64,000 bases of DNA from an uncultured Flavobacterium sp. (GCF_951805225.1 NZ_OX638201.1:5952001-6016000), one strand, 5' to 3'. Positions 14,384-24,191 are shown, numbered from the stretch's first letter. The notes: generated by a model not told the origin, from the sequence alone. Translations and numbers: made by a program.

Positions 14384-16351
14384 ATGAGAATATTCATTTT
14401 TCTATATCTATTAGTTGTACCAACATTATTGTTTTCTCAGCAAAAAATCGTTCCTAATAGTGGTTTAGACATGAACACAAAATATTCAAGTATAACAGAT
14501 ACTGTAAAGAAGAAAAAATCATTAGTTGCAACTATTGATCAATACAAAATTATCACACTGGAACATGATACAACATATGTAGATACTTCATTAACATTGA
14601 AAAGTGCTTATAGACAAAATCATCTTCGAAAAGATACTTTTGGACTTTTGCCTTTTTCAAATATTGGACAAACGTATAATACATTACAATATAATTTAAC
14701 TAGTTTTTCGCCATATCCTGAAATTGGTTTCAAAGGGAAACACTTTAATTACATGGAAGCCAGCGATATTAAATATTACTCAGCTGCAACTCCGTTAACT
14801 GAATTATTTTTTAATACAACAATAAATAAAGGACAAAACGTAGATTCGTTTATTACATTAAATACGTCCAAAAATCTTAACTTTTCTATTGCTTATAAAG
14901 GGTTACGTTCTGAGGGAGATTATATAAACCAATTGGTAAGTGCCGGAAATTTCAGGTTTACAACAAGTTATGCAACAACAAGCAGAAGATATGCTATAAA
15001 TGCTCATTTTGTTTCTCAGGATATTTCTAATGAAGAAAATGGCGGAATAACAACACCAACGGATTTTGAAAGTGATGATAAGAATTATAAAAATCGTCAG
15101 CGTTTACAAGTTTATCTAACAGATGCCAAGTCACTTTTAAAAGGACGACGTTTGTTTTTTGATCATGCTTTTAGAATAAATCCAACAGATGGAAGTAATA
15201 ATTTATATGTAACACATCAGTTTAATTATGAATATAAGTACTTCGAATACAATCAACCAACTGTAATTTCTACGGTAGATAATGCACCGGTTGAACGTTT
15301 TGGAGAATCTTATACAACAAGTAATATTAACGATCAGACGCGTTTTGAAAAATTGTATAATAAAGTAGGAGTTGCTTATGAAAACTCTCTTTTAGGGAAA
15401 TTCAACTTTTTTGTAGACGATTACAGATCAAATTATAAGTACGACAGGATTATAGTTTTTAATGACGGAAGAACTATTCCGGATAATTTATTTCAACAGA
15501 TTAATAATTTTGGCGGACAATATGAATATCAGAAAAACAAATGGAATGGTCGTTTTTTATATTCAAGATCAATCACAAATGTGTCACTTTCTGATTTAGA
15601 TGCTAAGTTGAGGTACAATCTGAATGAGAAAATACAGTTTGATTTTAGATATAGAAACGTCAATAAATTGCCAAACAATAATTACAATTTATACCAAAGT
15701 AGCTACGTAAAGTACAATTGGTCGAATGATTTTAAGAATGAAAAAATTAATTCGCTAAGTGCAAATGTTTTTACACCATGGTTAAATGCTGAGGTTGAAT
15801 ATTCTGTTTTAAATGATCATTTGTATTTTAAAGATGATTCATCACCAGCGGAAATTGCAGCTCAAACACAAATTATAAAACCGTTTCAATATGGAAACGC
15901 TATTAATTATTTGACTATAAAAGCTAGCAGAGAGTTCAAATTTGGACCTTTTGGTTTTGATAATACACTTTTATACCAAAAAGTAGATCAATCGAATTTG
16001 ATTTTAAATGTACCTGATTTTGTAACCAGAAATACATTTTATTACTCAGGGTATTTCTTTAAGAAAGCCTTGTTCATGCAGACCGGAGTTGTATTTAATT
16101 ATTTTACCAAATATTATGGTAATGATTATAATCCGGTTATTGGAGAATTTTTTGTTCAGGAAAATAAAAAAATTGGTGGTTATCCATTATTTGATTTATT
16201 TGTAAATGCAAGAATTCGCCAGACTCGTATTTATTTAAAAGCAGAACACATAAATGCTATTTTTTCTAAAAGCGATTATTACTCAGCGCCTAATAACCCT
16301 TATCGTGATTTTGTTATCCGATTTGGTTTAGTTTGGAATTTCTTCCAATAA
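14384..16351 (+). CDS. Putative outer-membrane porin (Porin_10 family)
   Basis: A 655-aa outer-membrane protein. Residues 1-18 (MRIFIFLYLLVVPTLLFS) are a signal peptide. The mature part shows the alternating aromatic/polar pattern of beta strands (FNFFVDDYRSNYKYDR, NGRFLYSRSITNVSL) and ends in an aromatic residue (VWNFFQ), as outer-membrane barrels do. The Gly/Pro-rich N-terminal segment LPFSNIGQTYNTLQYN and the stretch KGLRSEGDYINQL match the flavobacterial Porin_10 group, called putative porin. Substrate is unknown. The gene has its own promoter and is followed after 48 bases by the cystathionine beta-synthase gene, with no hairpin between them. Confidence 0.8.
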   Translation: MRIFIFLYLLVVPTLLFSQQKIVPNSGLDMNTKYSSITDTVKKKKSLVATIDQYKIITLEHDTTYVDTSLTLKSAYRQNHLRKDTFGLLPFSNIGQTYNTLQYNLTSFSPYPEIGFKGKHFNYMEASDIKYYSAATPLTELFFNTTINKGQNVDSFITLNTSKNLNFSIAYKGLRSEGDYINQLVSAGNFRFTTSYATTSRRYAINAHFVSQDISNEENGGITTPTDFESDDKNYKNRQRLQVYLTDAKSLLKGRRLFFDHAFRINPTDGSNNLYVTHQFNYEYKYFEYNQPTVISTVDNAPVERFGESYTTSNINDQTRFEKLYNKVGVAYENSLLGKFNFFVDDYRSNYKYDRIIVFNDGRTIPDNLFQQINNFGGQYEYQKNKWNGRFLYSRSITNVSLSDLDAKLRYNLNEKIQFDFRYRNVNKLPNNNYNLYQSSYVKYNWSNDFKNEKINSLSANVFTPWLNAEVEYSVLNDHLYFKDDSSPAEIAAQTQIIKPFQYGNAINYLTIKASREFKFGPFGFDNTLLYQKVDQSNLILNVPDFVTRNTFYYSGYFFKKALFMQTGVVFNYFTKYYGNDYNPVIGEFFVQENKKIGGYPLFDLFVNARIRQTRIYLKAEHINAIFSKSDYYSAPNNPYRDFVIRFGLVWNFFQ

Positions 16352-16399
16352 AATTAAGTTCTGATTACATTAAAAACCAAATATTAAATTAAAATAGAA

Positions 16400-17761
16400 A
16401 TGGACTTTTCAAAAAACATTTTAGAAACAATTGGTAATACGCCATTGGTTAAACTCAACAAGATTGTTGCTGAAATTGATGCCTTGGTATTGGCAAAAGT
16501 CGAAACTTTTAATCCGGGGAATTCTGTAAAAGACAGAATGGCCGTAAAAATGATTGAAGACGCAGAGGCAGATGGCAGATTAAAACCTGGAGGAACTATT
16601 ATTGAGGGAACTTCTGGTAATACAGGAATGGGATTGGCTCTTGTGGCAATAATAAAAGGATACAAGCTAATCTGTGTAATATCAGATAAGCAATCTAAAG
16701 AAAAAATGGATATTTTGCGTGCCGTTGGTGCAAAAGTAGTGGTTTGTCCTACTGATGTTGAACCAACAGATCCACGTTCATATTATTCGGTTTCTAAACG
16801 TTTAGCTTCAGAAACGCCTAATTCATGGTATGTGAATCAATATGATAATATGTCTAATTCATTGGCACATTATGAGCAAACAGGACCAGAAATCTGGAAA
16901 CAAACTGATGGAAAAATTACGCATTTTGTAGTTGGAGTAGGAACTGGAGGAACAATTTCAGGAGTTGGAAGATACTTGAAAGAGAAAAATCCAAATATTA
17001 AAATTTGGGGAATTGATACTTATGGATCTGTTTTTAAAAAATACCACGAAACTGGAATTTTTGATGAAAATGAGATTTACTCTTATATAACGGAAGGAAT
17101 TGGAGAAGACATTTTGCCTAAAAATGTTGATTTTTCATTAATTGATGGTTTTACAAAAGTAACTGATAAAGATGCTGCGGTTTACACAAGAAAAATTGCT
17201 CTTGAAGAAGCAATTTTTGTTGGAAATTCAGCTGGAGCTTGTATCAAAGGTCTGTTGCAATTAAAAGAGCATTTTAAACCTGATGATGTTGTTGTGGTTT
17301 TATTTCACGATTCAGGAAGTCGTTATGTTGGTAAAATGTTTAATGACGATTGGATGCGCGAGCGTGGTTTCTTAGAAGAAAACGTAACAAAAGCCGAAGA
17401 CGTAATTAAAGATCATATTGATAAACAATTAATCGTTGTTCGTACAGAAGAATTGGTTTCGCACGCAATTGAGCGTATGCGTAAGTATAAAATTTCTCAA
17501 ATTCCGGTTGTAGATATTAACGGATTTGTAGGTTCTGTTGACGAAACAGATTTGTTTAGAAGTTATGTTGCAGATAAAAACGTAGCAGAAAAACCAATTA
17601 AAGAAGTAATGGGAAAACCTTTTCCTATTGTAAAATTAGGAACGCCTATAGAAGAAGTTTCTAAATTATTTACCAAAGAAAATGATGCTGTTTTAGTAGA
17701 TCTTGAAAATGGAAATCATCATATTATTACAAAGTATGATATTATTGGATCAATAAAATAA
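16400..17761 (+). CDS. Cystathionine beta-synthase (PLP enzyme with CBS-pair regulatory domain)
   Basis: A 453-aa protein with two parts. Residues 1-320 form a PLP-dependent synthase of the cysteine synthase/cystathionine beta-synthase fold. The Schiff-base Lys44 is in NPGNSVKDRM, the substrate loop is GTSGNTGMG, and the phosphate loop is VGTGGTISG. Residues 337-453 hold two CBS motifs (VRTEELVSHAIERMRKYKI and VKLGTPIEEVSKLF). That layout matches cystathionine beta-synthases, which condense serine (or cysteine) and homocysteine, rather than free-standing cysteine synthases, which lack the tail. Either activity is possible; the tail suggests allosteric control by a nucleotide or S-adenosylmethionine. 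It lies 48 bases after the porin. Confidence 0.85.
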   Translation: MDFSKNILETIGNTPLVKLNKIVAEIDALVLAKVETFNPGNSVKDRMAVKMIEDAEADGRLKPGGTIIEGTSGNTGMGLALVAIIKGYKLICVISDKQSKEKMDILRAVGAKVVVCPTDVEPTDPRSYYSVSKRLASETPNSWYVNQYDNMSNSLAHYEQTGPEIWKQTDGKITHFVVGVGTGGTISGVGRYLKEKNPNIKIWGIDTYGSVFKKYHETGIFDENEIYSYITEGIGEDILPKNVDFSLIDGFTKVTDKDAAVYTRKIALEEAIFVGNSAGACIKGLLQLKEHFKPDDVVVVLFHDSGSRYVGKMFNDDWMRERGFLEENVTKAEDVIKDHIDKQLIVVRTEELVSHAIERMRKYKISQIPVVDINGFVGSVDETDLFRSYVADKNVAEKPIKEVMGKPFPIVKLGTPIEEVSKLFTKENDAVLVDLENGNHHIITKYDIIGSIK

Positions 17762-17781
17762 TACAATTTTTATAATTTTAT

Positions 17782-17826
17782 AAAACCATAAATCTAATTA
17801 TCGAGATTAGATTTATGGTTTTTTTT
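17782..17826 (+). terminator. Rho-independent terminator after cystathionine beta-synthase
   Basis: A 17-base inverted repeat (AAAACCATAAATCTAAT and its complement) with a short loop and a T-run of eight follows the stop. Confidence 0.8.
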
Positions 17827-17845
17827 AGCTTAAATAAATTTTAAA

Positions 17846-18328
17846 ATGAACTTTACCGCGATAGATTTTGAAACAGCGACAGGACATCATCCGTGTTCTG
17901 TTGGAATTGTTACCGTGCAAAACGGAATAATTGTAGACGAGTTTGTTACTTTGATTAAACCGCCTAATAACGAATATAATCCGTATACGATTCGGGTTCA
18001 TGGGATTTATCCGAGAGATACTGTGAATGCCAAATCATTTTTGCAAGTTTATCCCGAAATTGAAAAAAGATTGAAAAATAGAGTAGTAGTGGCACATAAC
18101 GAAAGTTTTGATCGTAATGTTCTGGCTAAATCAATGGCATTATATGGTTTGAATTACGAAGATTTAAATATTGCTCCTAAATGGGAATGCACTGTCAAGA
18201 TCTATAAAGCAAAAGGCTTAAAACCGACTAAACTTAGTGATTGTTGCAGAGAAATGAAGATTCAGTTAAGCCATCACGAAGCATTATCTGATGCCAGAGC
18301 ATGCGCTAAATTATATATGTTGAGATAA
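17846..18328 (+). CDS. DnaQ-like 3'-5' exonuclease
   Basis: A 160-aa single-domain exonuclease of the DEDDh class. The five metal-binding and catalytic residues are visible: Asp7 and Glu9 (AIDFET), Asp89 (HNESFDRNV), His144 and Asp149 (LSHHEALSDARA). It resembles stand-alone epsilon-like exonucleases, which trim DNA or RNA from the 3' end; no polymerase or nuclease partner domain is fused. It starts soon after a terminator and is followed after 75 bases by the DUF2851 gene, so the two may be co-transcribed. Confidence 0.88.
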   Translation: MNFTAIDFETATGHHPCSVGIVTVQNGIIVDEFVTLIKPPNNEYNPYTIRVHGIYPRDTVNAKSFLQVYPEIEKRLKNRVVVAHNESFDRNVLAKSMALYGLNYEDLNIAPKWECTVKIYKAKGLKPTKLSDCCREMKIQLSHHEALSDARACAKLYMLR

Positions 18329-18403
18329 ATATAATATTTTGTAAGATTAATATTATTTTTTAATTAAATTTAGGCTTTTATAAATCATCATAAAAGCCAA
18401 AAA

Positions 18404-19675
18404 ATGAAAGAAGATTTTCTTCATTATCTCTGGAAATTCAAGAAGTTTGAAACCTTGAATTTAAGAACTACACAAAATGAATCCGTTACTATTATTAAAA
18501 CCGGAGATTACTTAGAACTTTCCGGACCTGATTTCTTTAATGCCCAGATTGTAATTGGCGATCAAAAATGGGCTGGAAATATCGAGATTCATATTAAATC
18601 TTCTGATTGGTATGTGCATCATCATGAAAAGGATATTGCATATGAAAATGTAGTTTTGCACGTAGTTTGGGAACATGATGCAGAAATATTCAGAGAAAAC
18701 AACATCGAAATTCCGGTTTTAGTTTTAAAAGATTATGTTTCATCTGATATAATATCTTCTTATAAATCACTTCTTGCTCCAAAATCATGGATATTCTGCG
18801 AAAGGGAAATTTCGGAAATAGACGATTTTGTATTTAAAAACTGGAAAGAAAGATTGTTCTTTGAACGATTAGAACGAAAGTCAAAATTTATCTACGATTT
18901 GCTAGAAGAAACAAATCAGGATTGGGAAGCAGTTTTGTTTTGCTTATTAGCAAAGAATTTTGGGTTAAATACTAATGGTAATTCTTTTTTGCAAATCGCT
19001 AAAGCCATTCCGTTTTCTGTTATTCGAAAAGAAAGTTTTGAAGTGGAAAATCTTGAGGCATTGCTTTTAGGAACCGCCGGTTTATTAGATAAAGATGGCG
19101 AAGATGTTTATTTTACAGATTTAAAATTTAGATATTTTTACCTTCTGCATAAATATCAGTTTGAAAAATGCCATATTGATTTTGTTCAGTTTTTTAAACA
19201 TCGCCCTGATAATTTTCCAACGATTCGACTTTCGCAATTGGCAAATTTGTATACCAAACATCAAAATTTATTTTCGAAGTTAATAAATCTAAAAACGGTT
19301 AAAGATGTGTATGATTTACTTGGTGTTTCTGCAAGTTTGTATTGGCAAAATCATTATCAATTTGACAAGGAAAGTCCCAAGAAAGCAAAATATTTATCGA
19401 AAGCATTTCTGGATTTAGTGATTATAAATACAATAATTCCGCTTCAATTTGCTTATTTCACAACAATGGGTGAGACAATTTCTGAAGATTTAATTGAGTT
19501 TATGAATGAAGTTGCGCCAGAGAATAATGCCATTATAAGTAAGTTTAATTCTTTTGGAATCGTTTCTAAAAACGCTTTTGAAACGCAAACCTTACTAGAA
19601 CTTAAGAATGAATATTGTAACAAAAAAGCATGTTTAAAATGCGCGTTAGGAATGGAGTTGTTGAAAAATAATTAG
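18404..19675 (+). CDS. DUF2851 family protein
   Basis: A 423-aa protein that fits DUF2851, a family restricted mostly to Bacteroidota. The N-terminal signature FLHYLWKFKKFET is followed by SGPDFFNAQIVIGDQKWAGN and the His-rich SSDWYVHHHEKD with VVLHVVWEHD. The C-terminus has a Cys cluster (YCNKKACLKCALG) that may bind metal. The family's role is unknown; the N-terminal His/Asp residues and C-terminal Cys residues would suit a metal-dependent protein, but that is inference. No transmembrane segment. The next gene is a PspC-like membrane protein in the same direction. Confidence 0.85.
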   Translation: MKEDFLHYLWKFKKFETLNLRTTQNESVTIIKTGDYLELSGPDFFNAQIVIGDQKWAGNIEIHIKSSDWYVHHHEKDIAYENVVLHVVWEHDAEIFRENNIEIPVLVLKDYVSSDIISSYKSLLAPKSWIFCEREISEIDDFVFKNWKERLFFERLERKSKFIYDLLEETNQDWEAVLFCLLAKNFGLNTNGNSFLQIAKAIPFSVIRKESFEVENLEALLLGTAGLLDKDGEDVYFTDLKFRYFYLLHKYQFEKCHIDFVQFFKHRPDNFPTIRLSQLANLYTKHQNLFSKLINLKTVKDVYDLLGVSASLYWQNHYQFDKESPKKAKYLSKAFLDLVIINTIIPLQFAYFTTMGETISEDLIEFMNEVAPENNAIISKFNSFGIVSKNAFETQTLLELKNEYCNKKACLKCALGMELLKNN

Positions 19676-19725
19676 CTAATTGAGGTAATTAGAGAATTAG
19701 AAAATGTGATAATTAGATAATTTTG

Positions 19726-19733
19726 TACTTTTG
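19726..19733 (+). promoter_or_regulatory. -7 promoter element for the PspC gene
   Basis: TACTTTTG fits TAnnTTTG and ends 47 bases before the ATG at 19781. The following TCTTGAGCGAAGTCGAAGA stretch looks like a single arm of a common dispersed repeat. Confidence 0.5.
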
Positions 19734-19780
19734 TCATCTTGAGCGAAGTCGAAGAATAAATCTAAAATATACAATTAACT

Positions 19781-20008
19781 ATGTCAGCTATTTTAAGACT
19801 AAAATTTTTTTTCGAGAAATATGGATTTCATGTTTCTTCCAGATTGGCAGACAAACTAGGAATGCGTGTAACAAGTGTTAGATTATTCTTTATTTATATT
19901 TCGTTTGTAACAGCCGGTTTAGGTTTCGGAGTCTATTTGACGCTTGCATTTTGGATTCGGCTAAAAGATTTAGTTCGTGCAAAAAGAACATCAGTTTTTG
20001 ATTTATAG
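19781..20008 (+). CDS. PspC-domain membrane protein
   Basis: A 75-aa protein matching the PspC pattern: a short basic N-terminal region (LADKLGMRVTSVRLFF), then one hydrophobic transmembrane helix (residues about 33-58, FFIYISFVTAGLGFG), then a Leu/Arg-containing tail. PspC proteins are inner-membrane stress sensors in enterobacteria, where they partner PspA and PspB; no such neighbours are seen here, so the role is unknown. Terminated by the hairpin at 20011-20050, which separates it from the convergent permease. Confidence 0.85.
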   Translation: MSAILRLKFFFEKYGFHVSSRLADKLGMRVTSVRLFFIYISFVTAGLGFGVYLTLAFWIRLKDLVRAKRTSVFDL

Positions 20009-20010
20009 AT

Positions 20011-20050
20011 AAAAAAAACTCCATTAGTAAAGCTAATGGAGTTTTTTTTA
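20011..20050. terminator. Bidirectional terminator between PspC and permease genes
   Basis: ACTCCATTAG and CTAATGGAGT pair around a five-base loop, flanked by an A-run and a T-run, serving both convergent genes. Confidence 0.85.
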
Positions 20051-20070
20051 TGAAGTAATACTGGTTTTGC

Positions 20071-21546
20071 TTATTCAGCAGTGTCAGTATTTGTTTGATT
20101 AAGTTTTGCTCTCTTTTTACTGTATCCAAAATAAACAAGAATACCGATCGCTAACCATCCAAGTGAAAGTAATTGAGCGTCTAAACTTAAATTGATCATT
20201 AGATAAGTGTTGATTGCAATTCCACAAACCGCAATTACTGGCAAAGCAGGAACTTTAAAAGTTCTGGTTAATTGAGGTTGTTTTACTCTTAAAATCCAAA
20301 CTGCAATACAAACCATTGTAAAGGCAAACAAAGTACCAAAACTTGTCATATCTGCTAATCTGTTAATTGGAGTAAAAGCAGCAACTACAGCAATAATACC
20401 ACCTAAAATCATTAAGTTAGTTTTTGGAGTTCCTGAAATTGGATTTACTTTAGAGAATACAGAAGGAATTAAACCATCTTTAGACATACCAAGGAAAATT
20501 CTTGATTGTCCCATAATCATTACCATTAATACAGAAATCAAACCAATAGTTGCAGCAACTGTAATAATAAATCCTGCCCAAGGTTGTCCTGCAATATCAA
20601 ATGCATAAGCAACCGGTGCTTTTATCGCTTCAGGATATTTTCCTAGTGGATTGAAATCTTGGTAATTCATCATTCCTGTTAATACTAATGAAACAAGAAT
20701 ATATAAAGTAGTACAAATTAATAAAGAAGCAATAATTGCAAAAGGAACATCTTTTTTAGGATTAATAGCTTCTCCAGCTTGTGTAGAAACAGCATCAAAA
20801 CCTACATAAGCAAAGAAAATTGCAGCAGCTCCAGATACAACACCAGCAATACCATAAGCATTATGAGTTGTTTCTTTTTCGACGATTTGAGTAGCAGCTG
20901 GAATAAACGGATGCCAGTTAGCAGTATTGATAAAGAAAAGTCCAGCTATGATAACGAAGATTACAGCAGAAACTTTTAGAATTACAATCATATTGTTTGC
21001 TTTCGCAGCGCTTTTTGTACCTTTAATTAGCAACGAAATAACTAAAATAACGATTAAAAAAGCAGGAAGATTCATAGAAAAACCCTCTCCAGTATAACTG
21101 GCTGGGTCTGTTGTGAGCCATTCAGGAAGTTTAATATGAAACATTTTAAGTAATTTATTGAAGTACCCTGACCAGGAAACCGCGACGGTCATTGATCCCA
21201 TTGCGTACTCAAGGATAAGACCCCAACCGATAATCCAGGCAAAAATTTCACCAATTGTACCGTAGGCATAAGCGTAAGCTGAACCTTCAACGGGTAGGAT
21301 TGATGCAAACTCAGAATAACAAAGAGCAGCAAAAACGCAGGCAATACCTGCAATAATGAATGAAAGTGCTAATGCTGGACCTGCGTGATAATATGCGCCT
21401 GTACCTGTAAGAACAAAAATTCCTCCACCAATAATGGCACCAACTCCAATCGCAGTAAGGCTCCACTTTCCTAGAACTCTTTTTAAATCACTTTTTTTCA
21501 TATCGGCCTCAAAGGCAGATATAGGTTTAACTCTCCAAATTGACAT
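20071..21546 (-). CDS. Amino acid permease (APC family, cationic amino acid transporter type)
   Basis: A 491-aa inner-membrane transporter with about 12 hydrophobic helices. The signature of the APC superfamily GVGAIIGGGIFVLTGTGA sits near the N-terminus, followed by FAALCYSEFASILPVEGSAY, a hallmark of the CAT-like (TC 2.A.3.3) branch. The substrate is probably a cationic or broad-range amino acid, taken up by proton symport or exchange. The longer frame to 21579 starts with TTG inside the promoter box at 21577-21584, so the ATG at 21546 (MSIWRVKPISAFE) is preferred. Convergent with the PspC gene. Confidence 0.88.
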   Translation of the reverse strand: MSIWRVKPISAFEADMKKSDLKRVLGKWSLTAIGVGAIIGGGIFVLTGTGAYYHAGPALALSFIIAGIACVFAALCYSEFASILPVEGSAYAYAYGTIGEIFAWIIGWGLILEYAMGSMTVAVSWSGYFNKLLKMFHIKLPEWLTTDPASYTGEGFSMNLPAFLIVILVISLLIKGTKSAAKANNMIVILKVSAVIFVIIAGLFFINTANWHPFIPAATQIVEKETTHNAYGIAGVVSGAAAIFFAYVGFDAVSTQAGEAINPKKDVPFAIIASLLICTTLYILVSLVLTGMMNYQDFNPLGKYPEAIKAPVAYAFDIAGQPWAGFIITVAATIGLISVLMVMIMGQSRIFLGMSKDGLIPSVFSKVNPISGTPKTNLMILGGIIAVVAAFTPINRLADMTSFGTLFAFTMVCIAVWILRVKQPQLTRTFKVPALPVIAVCGIAINTYLMINLSLDAQLLSLGWLAIGILVYFGYSKKRAKLNQTNTDTAE

Positions 21547-21576
21547 ATATAATATTGGTTTATTGTTATTAAGCTC

Positions 21577-21584
21577 CAAATGTA
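21577..21584 (-). promoter_or_regulatory. -7 promoter element for the permease
   Basis: CAAATGTA on the plus strand reads TACATTTG on the minus strand, a full TAnnTTTG match 30 bases before the permease ATG at 21546. It overlaps the longer TTG-initiated frame. Confidence 0.6.
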
Positions 21585-21818
21585 TTGTTTTTTGTAAAAA
21601 ATAAAAACAATAATCATGTTTTAAGTTATAAAATATTTAATTATGTGATAATACCCACAAGAAACACTATTTAAATTCTTATATTCATTAAAATTATTAG
21701 TGTTTTACAGCAGATTAATCAATTCGCAAATTAGTCAAAATTTTACTATTTTTCTTAATAAAATGATTTATTTTCGCACAAATCTTATTTCAATCTGAAA
21801 TAGAAAATTTTTAAAATA

Positions 21819-22706
21819 ATGAATTTTAAAGCATTGTTAGGGCATTTTAAATTTACAAGTCAGCAGCGTACCGGGATTTTTTTGCTTTTTATAATTATAA
21901 TAGTATTACAAGCAGTTTATTTTTTTGCAGACTTTAGTGTTCCTGAAAAACTTTTCCCTGAAAAACAAGAGTGGATTTCTTTACAAACAGAAATAGATTC
22001 CTTAAAATCGATAAAATATAATGAGAAGCCGAAAGTGTATACTTTTAATCCAAACTTTATCTCAGATTATAAAGGTTATAAACTCGGAATGTCGATTGAG
22101 GAGATTGATCGTTTACTAGCTTTTCGAAAAGAAAATAAATATGTCAATTCTGTCGAGGAGTTTCAGCAAGTCACAAAAGTTTCTGATTCTTTATTAAGCG
22201 TTATTTCTCCATTGTTTAAATTTCCGGATTGGACGCAGAATAAATCTACTTTCAAGACAGAAAAGAAAGAATATGTTCAGAAATCTTATTTGAAAAAGGA
22301 AAAAGCGGAAGTTTCAGATATAAATGTAGCAACTCAGGAAGACTTAATCAAAGTATACGGAATAGGCGAAGCTTTATCTTTAAGAATATTAAAGCAAAAA
22401 GAAATTTTAGGATGTTTTGTTTCTATGGAACAAATGAAGGATGTTTGGGGACTTTCACCGGAAGTTGTAATAGAATTAAATTCGCATTTTAAAGTTGTGA
22501 TACCTTCAAATTTGAAAAAAATCGCAGTAAATGATGCCTCTTTAAAAGAATTATCGCAGTTTGCTTATTTCAGATATGCATTGGCAAAACAGATAGTGAC
22601 AACTCGAAGTATGAACGGAAATTTTAATAATATTGAGGATTTATCAAAAATTAAAGATTTTCCTGTTGATAAAGCAAAAATAATTAGTTTATATTTGGAG
22701 TTCTAA
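21819..22706 (+). CDS. Helix-hairpin-helix domain protein
   Basis: A 295-aa protein anchored by one N-terminal transmembrane helix (about residues 19-36, IFLLFIIIIVLQAVYFF), so most of it is periplasmic. Three helix-hairpin-helix modules follow: SIEEIDRLLAFRKENKYVN, then NVATQEDLIKVYGIGEALS with LRILKQKEILGCFVSMEQM, then ASLKELSQFAYFRYALAKQI. These are ComEA-like in arrangement, so DNA binding is possible. It could help bind DNA at the cell envelope, but I see no other competence genes. Fourteen bases separate it from the acyl-CoA dehydrogenase gene, suggesting co-transcription, although the functions look unrelated. Confidence 0.82.
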   Translation: MNFKALLGHFKFTSQQRTGIFLLFIIIIVLQAVYFFADFSVPEKLFPEKQEWISLQTEIDSLKSIKYNEKPKVYTFNPNFISDYKGYKLGMSIEEIDRLLAFRKENKYVNSVEEFQQVTKVSDSLLSVISPLFKFPDWTQNKSTFKTEKKEYVQKSYLKKEKAEVSDINVATQEDLIKVYGIGEALSLRILKQKEILGCFVSMEQMKDVWGLSPEVVIELNSHFKVVIPSNLKKIAVNDASLKELSQFAYFRYALAKQIVTTRSMNGNFNNIEDLSKIKDFPVDKAKIISLYLEF

Positions 22707-22720
22707 AAAAACACCACACA

Positions 22721-23863
22721 ATGAATTTTGATTACAATGAAACGCAATCGATGATTGCTCAGTCTATAAAAGAGTTTGCCGATAAAAACATTAAACCTTA
22801 TATAATGGAATGGGACGAAGCTCAAATTTTCCCAATTCCTTTATTCAAAAAATTAGGCGAAATGGGATTTATGGGTGTTTTGGTTCCTGAAGAATATGGA
22901 GGTTCAGGTTTAGGATATCACGAATATATTACAGTTGTCGAAGAGATTTCAAAAGTAGATCCGTCAATTGGATTATCTGTTGCAGCGCATAATTCACTAT
23001 GTACAAATCATATTTTGACTTTTGGAAATGAAGAACAAAAGAAAAAATGGTTGCCAAAATTAGCAACAGCTGAATATATTGGAGCTTGGGGATTAACCGA
23101 GCACAATACAGGTTCTGATGCTGGTGGAATGAATACAACTGCAGTTAGAGATGGCGATCACTGGATTGTAAACGGAGCTAAAAACTTTATTACGCACGCT
23201 ATTTCTGGAGATGTTGCTGTCGTAATTGTTCGTACAGGCGAAAAAGGAGATTCAAAAGGAATGACAGCTTTTGTTTTCGAAAAAGGAATGAAAGGTTTTA
23301 GTTCAGGAAAAAAAGAAAATAAATTAGGAATGCGTGCCAGCGAAACTGCCGAATTGGTTTTTGACGGTTGTCGCGTTCCAGATGCAAATAGATTAGGAGA
23401 AGTTGGTCAGGGCTTTGTTCAGGCAATGAAAATATTAGATGGAGGTAGAATTTCGATTGGAGCCTTATCATTAGGAATCTCTAAAGGGGCTTATGAAGCT
23501 GCATTAAAGTATTCTAAAGAAAGACATCAGTTTGGTCAGCCTATTAGCAGCTTTCAGGGAATCTCCTTTAAGTTGGCGGATATGGCAACTGAGATCGAGG
23601 CTTCGGAATTGTTATTGCATAAAGCAGCTTTCTTAAAGCAACAGCATAAACCTGTTACGACACTTGGCGCTATGGCAAAAATGTATGCTTCAGAAGCTTG
23701 TGTGAAAATTGCTAACGATGCTGTCCAGATTCATGGCGGATATGGTTATACAAAAGATTTTCCGGTAGAGAAGTTCTACAGAGACTCTAAACTATGTACA
23801 ATTGGAGAAGGAACTACAGAAATTCAAAAAGTAGTTATTGCAAGAAACCTTCTAAAAGAGTAA
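22721..23863 (+). CDS. Acyl-CoA dehydrogenase
   Basis: A 380-aa FAD enzyme that oxidises acyl-CoA to 2-enoyl-CoA and passes electrons to ETF. The family blocks are complete: the FAD/substrate loop WGLTEHNTGSDAGGM, the middle strand WIVNGAKNFITHA, and the ACAD C-terminal signature HGGYGYTKDFPVEKFYRD and IGEGTTEIQK. The Glu of GEGTTEIQ is the catalytic base position in short- and branched-chain members. It most resembles the short/branched-chain group used in fatty acid or branched-chain amino acid breakdown; exact chain length cannot be told. Followed by a hairpin embedded in a dispersed repeat. Confidence 0.93.
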   Translation: MNFDYNETQSMIAQSIKEFADKNIKPYIMEWDEAQIFPIPLFKKLGEMGFMGVLVPEEYGGSGLGYHEYITVVEEISKVDPSIGLSVAAHNSLCTNHILTFGNEEQKKKWLPKLATAEYIGAWGLTEHNTGSDAGGMNTTAVRDGDHWIVNGAKNFITHAISGDVAVVIVRTGEKGDSKGMTAFVFEKGMKGFSSGKKENKLGMRASETAELVFDGCRVPDANRLGEVGQGFVQAMKILDGGRISIGALSLGISKGAYEAALKYSKERHQFGQPISSFQGISFKLADMATEIEASELLLHKAAFLKQQHKPVTTLGAMAKMYASEACVKIANDAVQIHGGYGYTKDFPVEKFYRDSKLCTIGEGTTEIQKVVIARNLLKE

Positions 23864-23874
23864 AATAATAAGTT

Positions 23875-24009
23875 GGGCGTGCCCATAAAAACAAAAGCCA
23901 TTTAGCAAACGTTAAGTGGCTTTTGTTCTTATGGTCGGGCTTTTCTCTCTAATCTTTTTTGTTTTTAAAGAAAAAACAAAAAAGGATTTCTGTTGCAATC
24001 CCTCACGCA
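23875..24009. repeat. GGATACCGCTTC dispersed repeat, copy C, with internal hairpin
   Basis: Begins GGGCGTGCCC and continues to GGTCGGGCTTTT, a TCTTTTTTG/CAAAAAAGG pair and a degraded core ending ATCCCTCACGC, matching copy D at 58534-58619 in reverse. The stretch between GGGCGTGCCC and GGTCGGGC carries an extra hairpin (23891-23926; ACAAAAGCCA / TGGCTTTTGT) that would terminate the dehydrogenase gene. Confidence 0.75.
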
Positions 24010-24191
24010 CTCTAGTTAAGATAGAATTCTAAGAGTGAATTAGTTCTTTTAGAGTAAAGAATTGCTACAAAAGATGAATATTATGTAGAACCTTCGTAGT
24101 AAAAATGGGCTCTAAAGTCTATTCTCTATTTTTTGTTATCTTTTTTCAGAAATAATTTAGAATTTATAACTCATAATTCATAATTAATATA

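Noticed and set aside
19732..19757. TCTTGAGCGAAGTCGAAGA stretch upstream of the PspC gene
   Set aside because: It resembles one arm of a widespread repeat but has no partner arm here, so I did not annotate it as a separate element.
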